In this document: piece after piece, positions 54,782 through 60,170 of the stretch
How the letters are laid out: the number at the start of each line of letters is the position of its first letter
Position numbering within the stretch: position 1 is the first letter of the stretch
Source: JAHDCJ01 sp039028895
GTDB lineage: Bacteria; Bacteroidota; Bacteroidia; Chitinophagales; Saprospiraceae
Direction: 5' to 3'
DNA: 60,170 bases
Assembly (NCBI GenBank): GCA_039028895.1
Contig: JBCCHF010000041.1
Span: 1 to 60,170, forward strand
Made by a program: the position numbers and the translations under genes
Notes under the pieces: model-generated
The model's input: only the letters and a program-made list of their open reading frames with translations
Database searches by the model: none
What the model was told of the DNA's origin: nothing

Positions 54782-54810
54782 CTGTAAGACTTTAAATAAT
54801 CACCGATCAG

Positions 54811-55524
54811 TCATTCATATCTTGATGCAATGGCGCCCTCCATCATGCTTTGCGCTCTGATCACAAGCTTCATATTATCATGAAAGCTATCCCTGTGATT
54901 CATTTTTGGAAATGGAATTTCGGGAATGGGTAAGTTGAGAAAGGAACAAAGCGGTGCCCATCCATCCCTGATATTAAAAACCAATAATTGTTCTTTCGGA
55001 ATTAGGTGCTTAACAGCTGCATTGTGTTCATGATATTTTTGAATAGCGAAAGCCTTGTCTTCAAAACGCCCCTGAAACTTCCCTTTCCATAAAACTTTGT
55101 TATTGAATTGAAAAGACAAACCCATTAAGGCTAACCTAGGATAAAAAACATGCCGTAAAACCCATGCAAGTCTTTGCCACTTCATATCTGTTCGCCTTAA
55201 GCGGAATAACGTTTTCATGGTGCTGGCATACCAATCTTCCGAATCACGGACCGTTAGAATGACTTTTGCTTTCGGGTAGGCCTCAAACAACTGTTTGTAG
55301 AACAAACAAGCAGGAACATCTACTGCGGCCTGGTAGCCAGCAAATAGCTTATCATAAGCCGTTTGTCCTGTCTTGTACAGTTTTTTCCAGTATTTTAACC
55401 TTGAATGGTCATCTGCCAATTCGATCATATGATAACACCTGGTATATCCCAAATGCTCAAGCGCAAATTTGAGTGAAGTGGTACCTGTTCGGCCCAATCC
55501 GGCTCCGATGATTTTAAGACTCAC
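54811..55524 (-). CDS. Sulfotransferase-family protein
   Basis: A 237-residue PAPS-dependent sulfotransferase-like protein. Start at GTG 55524, giving VSLKIIGAGLGRTGTTS, the usual N-terminus with the 5'-PSB loop GLGRTGTTS; the longer frame to 55644 would run across the divergent gene. The block KVILTVRDSEDWYAST is the 3'-phosphate-binding region. This group (Sulfotransfer_4-like) occurs in marine bacteria. The acceptor is unknown. Divergent from the S41 gene with 67 bp between the starts. Confidence 0.85.
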   Translation of the reverse strand: MSLKIIGAGLGRTGTTSLKFALEHLGYTRCYHMIELADDHSRLKYWKKLYKTGQTAYDKLFAGYQAAVDVPACLFYKQLFEAYPKAKVILTVRDSEDWYASTMKTLFRLRRTDMKWQRLAWVLRHVFYPRLALMGLSFQFNNKVLWKGKFQGRFEDKAFAIQKYHEHNAAVKHLIPKEQLLVFNIRDGWAPLCSFLNLPIPEIPFPKMNHRDSFHDNMKLVIRAQSMMEGAIASRYE

Positions 55525-55591
55525 TTGGCTTTTTATTTTTTCGAAAATAAATATAAGAAAATCATATTTTTGCCGATCAAAAATCAAAGTC

Positions 55592-56437
55592 ATGAACCGG
55601 ATTATTACTTTGTTGGCTATACTGCTTAGTTGCTTTTTTAACATGAGTTATGGGCAGGATTGCCAATGTGCGGAAGATTTCAGATTTATTTCCGAAAAAA
55701 TAGAAAACGAGCATCCCGGATTCAAAAAAACGATAAGAGAAAAAGGGCAAAAAGCCTACGATGAGTGGAAAGCTGAAACGATAGAGAAAATAGAAAATGG
55801 TATCTCCAAAGCAACCTGTCTAGAAGCGTTACAAACCTATCTTACCTTTATAAAAGATCACCACCTGTCTGTATACACGTCAAAAGGTGAAACACAGGAA
55901 GCCTATGCCGCAAGAGTGAAACGACAACATAAGCCAAGTATCAGAATTATTGACTCCAATACCACCTATGTCAGCGTGCCCAGTTTCAATTACAACCTTT
56001 GGAAAGAGCTTGATCACTTTTACGACAGCATCACCACCATTGTTGAAAGTCGTGAAAACCTCATTCTCGACATTCGTAATAATGGAGGCGGTGGAGTAAG
56101 GATGTACAAACAATTATTGCAAATAATAAAGAAGGGAAAATACCCCGATAAGGTGGTGGTTCTTTTTAACGAAAATTGTGCTTCAGCGTGTGAAGAGGTT
56201 GCCATTAAGGTATCCAAAATGAAAAAAGTTACGACTATGGGTTCCAATACCAAAGGGATGGTAGCGTATGGATTCATAAAGGGATACACTACCCCTAATT
56301 GCCAGTTTAAGTTTATCATTACCACTAAACGTTACCCAAAACGGATGAAATACGAGTATACAGGGGTGGTACCGGAAATAGTGTTGGCAAAAGAACAGGA
56401 TTGGATAAAATTGGCCGTTGAGCAGTTTAAAAAATAG
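55592..56437 (+). CDS. S41-family peptidase-like secreted protein
   Basis: A 281-residue protein from ATG 55592; earlier ATGs in the frame overlap the divergent gene. Signal peptide ends SYGQ (about 21), followed by a DCQC pair. The C-terminal half matches the tail-specific protease core: LILDIRNNGGGG (157-168), the nucleophile S198 in NCASACEEVA, and MGSNTKGMVAYG with K221. The N-terminal part is a helical domain instead of PDZ. It is short for the family (usually over 400), so it may be a compact form. Target unknown. Confidence 0.82.
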   Translation: MNRIITLLAILLSCFFNMSYGQDCQCAEDFRFISEKIENEHPGFKKTIREKGQKAYDEWKAETIEKIENGISKATCLEALQTYLTFIKDHHLSVYTSKGETQEAYAARVKRQHKPSIRIIDSNTTYVSVPSFNYNLWKELDHFYDSITTIVESRENLILDIRNNGGGGVRMYKQLLQIIKKGKYPDKVVVLFNENCASACEEVAIKVSKMKKVTTMGSNTKGMVAYGFIKGYTTPNCQFKFIITTKRYPKRMKYEYTGVVPEIVLAKEQDWIKLAVEQFKK

Positions 56438-56572
56438 TACTTCGAATTACGCTTACCCAAATCATGGCTTTCAATTGTCTCTTCGACTGGCAAAATTCAT
56501 TAACTTCACTGCGTCAACTTGCCTGCTCAAATTACTAAAAAGAGCAGCTTATCAACTAAAAGTCTGACGTTC

Positions 56573-57628
56573 ATGAAAACCTTGTTTCACCTTTGCTTTT
56601 TTTCTATTATCCTGATTTTTGCAGGTTGCCAGACTTCTGCTAATTACACGCCTGATGATAGCGCGGTTAATACTCCTGAGACTAATGAAATACCTGAGGA
56701 TATTCAGGAAAAACTCGACAAGTACGTGAGCGTTAGGCTGACCACTGACCTAAGTGTGTTGAGTGAGAATGAAAAGGCCATGTTACCTCATCTTTTTGAA
56801 GCTTCTCGTATCATGGATGACCTGTTTTGGTACGAAGCCTTTGGCGAACGCGATAAATTTATGGAAGCGGATGTTAACGATGGCTTAAAGAAATTCTTGG
56901 CTATCAATTATGGCCCATGGGACCGCCTTGACGGTAATAAGTCTTTTTGGGGGGGAGTTAGTGAAAAACCACTTGGCGCAAATTACTACCCGGAAGACAT
57001 GACCAAAGAAGAATTTGAGGCGGCTGACCTGGCTGATAAAGAATGGAGTGCCCGTTTGGCCAAATATGCCAAATTTCTTCCAGAGCTTCAAGAAGGCCTC
57101 CCGGTGGATGAGAAATACAAAAAAGAAGAGCCTGGCAGAGATACTGAACTTAATGCTTATGATGTCATCTATTACGCAGGGGATTGTAATGCAGGCAGTA
57201 AAACAATCGCCATCAATCTGCCAAATGACGAACAGGTACAACTTGAAAAAGGTACCCGCAGACTCCAGCTGAAAAATGCCATGAAAGCCAAGTTTGATAA
57301 GATACTGGTACCTATTGCCGGCGAATTGATAGCTGAAGATCAGCGTCAGCATATCACCTTCGATGCTTTCTTTAGCAATACGATGTTCCACGAAGTGGCG
57401 CATGGCCTTGGCATCAAAAACACTATTGATGGTTCGGGTACAGTCAGGAAGGCACTTAAAGAACACGCCTCAGCCACCGAAGAAGGAAAAGCAGATATTC
57501 TTGGCCTCCACATGATCACACAAATACATGAGAAAGGTGAACTTGATGCTGACCTTGACAGACTTTCTGAAGCCGGTATTCCTGTAGAAGTTGTTTTTGA
57601 ACAAGGTCCTGCAATTCTCGGAATGTAA
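56573..57628 (+). CDS. Dipeptidyl-peptidase III-like (M49) zinc lipoprotein, apparently internally deleted
   Basis: A 351-residue lipoprotein (lipobox IFAGC, C19) from ATG 56573. The zinc site is intact: HEVAHG (273-278) and EEGKAD (303-308), typical of Bacteroidota M49 relatives. Family members I recall are about 550 residues; after the EEGKAD helix they run on for another 150-200 residues with a conserved FRSIRFGASSAHG-like block. Here the sequence jumps from HEKGEL to DADLDRLSEAGIPV, which looks like the family's normal C-terminal tail. So an in-frame internal deletion near 57536-57545 is likely. The protein may be inactive or altered. Confidence 0.75.
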   Translation: MKTLFHLCFFSIILIFAGCQTSANYTPDDSAVNTPETNEIPEDIQEKLDKYVSVRLTTDLSVLSENEKAMLPHLFEASRIMDDLFWYEAFGERDKFMEADVNDGLKKFLAINYGPWDRLDGNKSFWGGVSEKPLGANYYPEDMTKEEFEAADLADKEWSARLAKYAKFLPELQEGLPVDEKYKKEEPGRDTELNAYDVIYYAGDCNAGSKTIAINLPNDEQVQLEKGTRRLQLKNAMKAKFDKILVPIAGELIAEDQRQHITFDAFFSNTMFHEVAHGLGIKNTIDGSGTVRKALKEHASATEEGKADILGLHMITQIHEKGELDADLDRLSEAGIPVEVVFEQGPAILGM

Positions 57629-57656
57629 AAACTTAACAAAACCGACAACACAAAGT

Positions 57657-59684
57657 ATGGCCGCCAGGAAACCAAAGAAAACCCGACCCAAAACTAAGGC
57701 AAAGACAAAACCAACTAAAAAACCATTAGCCAGGAAGCCAAATGCACCAAAACCTGTACCTGTCAAAATTAATTGGATCGCATGGGCCATTATCCTGGCT
57801 TTGTCATTTGGTCTGTATAGCTCGAGCCTGCCTTATGAGTTTGTACTTGATGACAAGCTAGTCTTGTCTGAAAACAACTTTGTAAAAAACGGATTGAGTG
57901 GTATCGGTGACCTCTTCGCAAACGAAAGTTTCACCGGCTTTTTCGGAGAACAGAAAGACCTCGTGGCAGGAGCCCGTTATCGTCCGATGTCATTAGTAAC
58001 CTATGCTTTGGAAGTAGAGTTTTTTGGGGTAAACCCGAAGGTACATCGATTTGTCAATATCCTGCTTTATGGCCTGACAGGCATTGCTATCTTTCAATTT
58101 ATTTGCCTGCTTTTTCCCGGAAGGAAAGAAGATAACTGGGTCTTCAGTCTTGCTTTTCTTACCGCCATCATTTTTATTGCCCATCCTGTTCATGTAGAAG
58201 CGGTAGCCAATATCAAAGGTAGAGACGAAGTAATGGCTTTACTATTTTCGGTACTGACCTTTAACGCCATTCTTAGGTATATCAATAGTTCAAAAATTTT
58301 GTGGTTGGCAGCAGCCATTGCCAGCTTCTTTGTCGCTATGATGTCCAAAGAAAATTCGATTGCCTTTCTTGGGGTTATCCCGCTTGGATTATTCCTTTTT
58401 AGAGGGACCAGTTTAAAACAAATGGCGACTATGATTGCTCCTTTGGTAGCAATAGCGGGAGTTTACATCCTGATTCGTTACCAGGTAATTGGCTATTTCC
58501 TCGATAGTGGTAAAGAGCAAAGCCGATTGTTGATTAATAATCCGTTTCTCGACATGAATGGCATGGAGAAATATGCTACAATTTTTTATACCCTTCTGCT
58601 TGATCTCAAACTTCTTTTTTTCCCGCATCCTTTAACCAGCGATTATAACCCCTATCATATCCCGATAATGAATTGGGGTGACTGGCGTGTCTTATTGAGT
58701 TTGTTGGTTTATATCGGTATGGGAGTTTTTGTTTTGCTCCGTTACCGGAAAAATCAATTAGTGGTATTCTGCATACTGTATTTCATTTTCACCATCTTTT
58801 TGGTGTCTAACCTTTTGTTTCCTGTAGGATCGTTCATGAATGAGCGTTTTCTTTTCATGCCTTCACTTGCGGGCTGCATTATTTTAGCCTGGGTAATTTC
58901 AGATTTGTTTCCAAAGCAGTTGAAAATGGAGTTAGTAGGCTATGGCCTTTTAGCACTGGTCATGACTGGGTTTATTGCAAAGACCATTACTCGCCTCCCA
59001 GATTGGAAAAACAGTTTTACATTAACTACTTCGGCTGTAAAGGTGTCGAAAAACAGTGCCAGGGCCAATTCGTTTTATGCATATTCGTTGTACCGTTCTG
59101 CTCTGGAAATCACAGATCAGGCCCAGCAGAAAGCCATGTTTGATGAAGCATTACCTTATGCTGAAAAAGCCATTTCGATATATCCTGATTATGCAGATGC
59201 GCTTACCGCAAAGGCTGGGATATTAACGGGATACTATAAAATGGATGGTCAGCTTCAACCCGTATTAGACGGCTTTTATTCTATCCTTGAAGAAAAGCAG
59301 ATTAACTATGTCAAACAGTATCTCGAATACCTGAATGGTCGAAATGTGGGCCAGCAGCTTATTGAGTTTTATTACAAAACCGGATACGAGCTTTACGTAT
59401 TGCAAAAACAGGAATACAATAATGCCATCGAATTCCTTAACTATGGCAGGCAATTAGCTCCGGGAGATCTTAGATTTGTATCCGGTTTGGCAGCTGCGTA
59501 TTATTATTCCGGCAATTATGGGAAATGCCTTGAATTTGGATTAAATGCCTTACAAGGTCAGCCTGATGATGCCTTTTCCAACTATTTTGTGGGTTTAGCC
59601 AATCAACAATTAGGTAATACTTCAGAGGCAGAATTATATCTCAACAGAGCATATGCCGCTGACCCTTCCCTTAGGAATCAATAA
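57657..59684 (+). CDS. TMTC-like protein O-mannosyltransferase with C-terminal TPRs
   Basis: A 675-residue membrane protein. A basic, Lys/Pro-rich cytoplasmic tail (1-36) precedes the first helix. The GT-C motif EFVLDDKLVL with D65-D66 follows it, then RPMSLVTYALE, HPVHVEAVANIKGRDE and MMSKENSIAF, the landmarks of the TMTC/DUF1736 family. About ten spans cover 40-460, followed by three to four TPR-like repeats (about 480-675). Eukaryotic TMTC proteins O-mannosylate cadherins; the bacterial role is inferred to be glycosylation of exported proteins. Start chosen at ATG 57657 (earlier frame overlaps the M49 gene). Confidence 0.88.
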   Translation: MAARKPKKTRPKTKAKTKPTKKPLARKPNAPKPVPVKINWIAWAIILALSFGLYSSSLPYEFVLDDKLVLSENNFVKNGLSGIGDLFANESFTGFFGEQKDLVAGARYRPMSLVTYALEVEFFGVNPKVHRFVNILLYGLTGIAIFQFICLLFPGRKEDNWVFSLAFLTAIIFIAHPVHVEAVANIKGRDEVMALLFSVLTFNAILRYINSSKILWLAAAIASFFVAMMSKENSIAFLGVIPLGLFLFRGTSLKQMATMIAPLVAIAGVYILIRYQVIGYFLDSGKEQSRLLINNPFLDMNGMEKYATIFYTLLLDLKLLFFPHPLTSDYNPYHIPIMNWGDWRVLLSLLVYIGMGVFVLLRYRKNQLVVFCILYFIFTIFLVSNLLFPVGSFMNERFLFMPSLAGCIILAWVISDLFPKQLKMELVGYGLLALVMTGFIAKTITRLPDWKNSFTLTTSAVKVSKNSARANSFYAYSLYRSALEITDQAQQKAMFDEALPYAEKAISIYPDYADALTAKAGILTGYYKMDGQLQPVLDGFYSILEEKQINYVKQYLEYLNGRNVGQQLIEFYYKTGYELYVLQKQEYNNAIEFLNYGRQLAPGDLRFVSGLAAAYYYSGNYGKCLEFGLNALQGQPDDAFSNYFVGLANQQLGNTSEAELYLNRAYAADPSLRNQ

Positions 59685-59705
59685 CAAACATCCTTAATTG
59701 GATGG

Positions 59706-60170
59706 TCACTTGGCATTCATGAGCAATTCGGCCTCCTTTGCCCATGCTGCTCTACGTGCGCGGCCGTGAAACCTGCTCACCTTAGCATCGATTTTCGCAT
59801 GATCTGCTTCAGAAAGTGATGCCAGTTGACTGTATGACACAATACCTACAGAATTCAGAGATTTCTCCAAAGCAGGACCGATACCTTTAATCTTCGTCAG
59901 GTCATTTGGAACAATCTTCCTTGGGCGACCACGGCGCCTGGTTGTTTTAGTTTTAGGCGTTGTCGTCTTGGCTATTGTAGTCGTTTTCTTTGGACGGCCA
60001 CGACGCTTGGTTGTCGTCGTACTCGCTGTTGTCGTCTTTTTGACTGGTGTCGTCGTCTTCGCTACTGTAGTCGTTTTCTTTGGACGGCCACGACGCTTGG
60101 TTGTCGTCGTACTCGCTGTCGTCGTCTTTTTGACTGGTGTCGTCGTCTTCGCTACTGTAGTCGTTTTCTT
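59706..60170 (-). CDS. AT-hook and helix-hairpin-helix DNA-binding protein (5' end cut by window)
   Basis: The last 154 residues of a minus-strand protein that runs off the right edge; no start is inside the window. The N-terminal visible part is a Thr/Lys-rich tail with three AT-hooks of the form RRGRP(K/R)K, the central GRP motif that inserts in the minor groove of AT-rich DNA. Two perfect 30-residue repeats are seen. The C-terminal HhH domain (DLTKIKGIGPALEKSLNSVG) resembles that of the membrane protein at 10950, followed by the RRAAWAKEAELL end. A histone-H1-like or nucleoid role is likely. Convergent with the TMTC gene, 21 bp apart. Confidence 0.85.
   Translation of the reverse strand, partial: KKTTTVAKTTTPVKKTTTASTTTTKRRGRPKKTTTVAKTTTPVKKTTTASTTTTKRRGRPKKTTTIAKTTTPKTKTTRRRGRPRKIVPNDLTKIKGIGPALEKSLNSVGIVSYSQLASLSEADHAKIDAKVSRFHGRARRAAWAKEAELLMNAK
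59991..60170 (-). repeat. 90-bp tandem repeat coding for AT-hook linkers
   Basis: Two copies (59991-60080 and 60081-60170) are nearly identical at the DNA level; a difference is seen at 60030 versus 60120. Each codes for 30 residues ending in KRRGRP. The near-identity indicates recent duplication or homogenisation, and copy number may vary. More copies may lie past the edge. Confidence 0.9.

Overview
The window looks like chromosomal DNA of a marine or sludge-type Bacteroidota, most likely a Saprospiria (Lewinella/Saprospira-like) lineage. The reasons are a C-terminal type IX secretion (T9SS) sorting domain, many OmpA-like lipoproteins and surface proteins, TlpA-type thioredoxins, TAnnTTTG-type promoter boxes, almost no Shine-Dalgarno sequences, and AT-hook/helix-hairpin-helix proteins. 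There is no rRNA or tRNA, no intact mobile element and no CRISPR array. The assignment comes from gene content only.

Layout. 0.3-7 kb: envelope and secreted proteins (a GIGT-repeat protein overlapping a T9SS-exported protein, a LuxR-type response regulator, a run of small secreted proteins with a decayed copy, an OmpA/LamG protein). 7-15.7 kb: a 1261-residue secreted propeller/lipase, a convergent terminator, a membrane-anchored HhH protein with an OmpA partner, a helical-repeat protein, and a YiaA/B-like gene with its own promoter. 15.6-18.6 kb: a 92-nt palindromic element, then a di-heme cytochrome, a phosphoesterase lipoprotein and a GNAT gene in one head-to-tail string. 18.8-26 kb: three large paralogs of M19 membrane dipeptidase that have lost most metal ligands, with adenine deaminase (ade) between two of them. 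26-29.2 kb: a 1.1 kb gene-poor stretch and a caspase-like protease with a membrane span. 29.3-35 kb: VOC protein, TlpA-like protein, GT-C membrane protein, glycan-binding lipoprotein, DUF2306 protein. 35-42.8 kb: a candidate small RNA, acyl-CoA dehydrogenase, ComEA-like HhH membrane protein, a short SecA homologue with a C-terminal membrane segment, and divergently a secreted terpene-cyclase-fold protein. 43-47.6 kb: an HD-domain protein and a lipid-modification group (DUF3556 membrane protein, cyclopropane-synthase-like methyltransferase, fatty acid desaturase). 47.8-53 kb: sialate O-acetylesterase, 3-methyladenine glycosylase (tag), a phosphotransferase and a second helical-repeat protein. 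53-60 kb: a structured RNA with a terminator ahead of an SDR/hydrolase pair, a sulfotransferase divergent from an S41 peptidase, a DPP III-like metallopeptidase that appears internally deleted, a TMTC-like mannosyltransferase, and an AT-hook/HhH protein cut by the window edge.

Most of the genes are envelope-directed: surface display, lipoproteins, lipid remodelling and periplasmic redox. The leads I consider strongest are the degenerate M19 paralogs, the leader-like structured RNA at 53.1-53.4 kb, the membrane-tailed SecA, the DUF3556/methyltransferase/desaturase cluster and the internally deleted M49-like peptidase. All functional calls come from motif reading; no database search was run.
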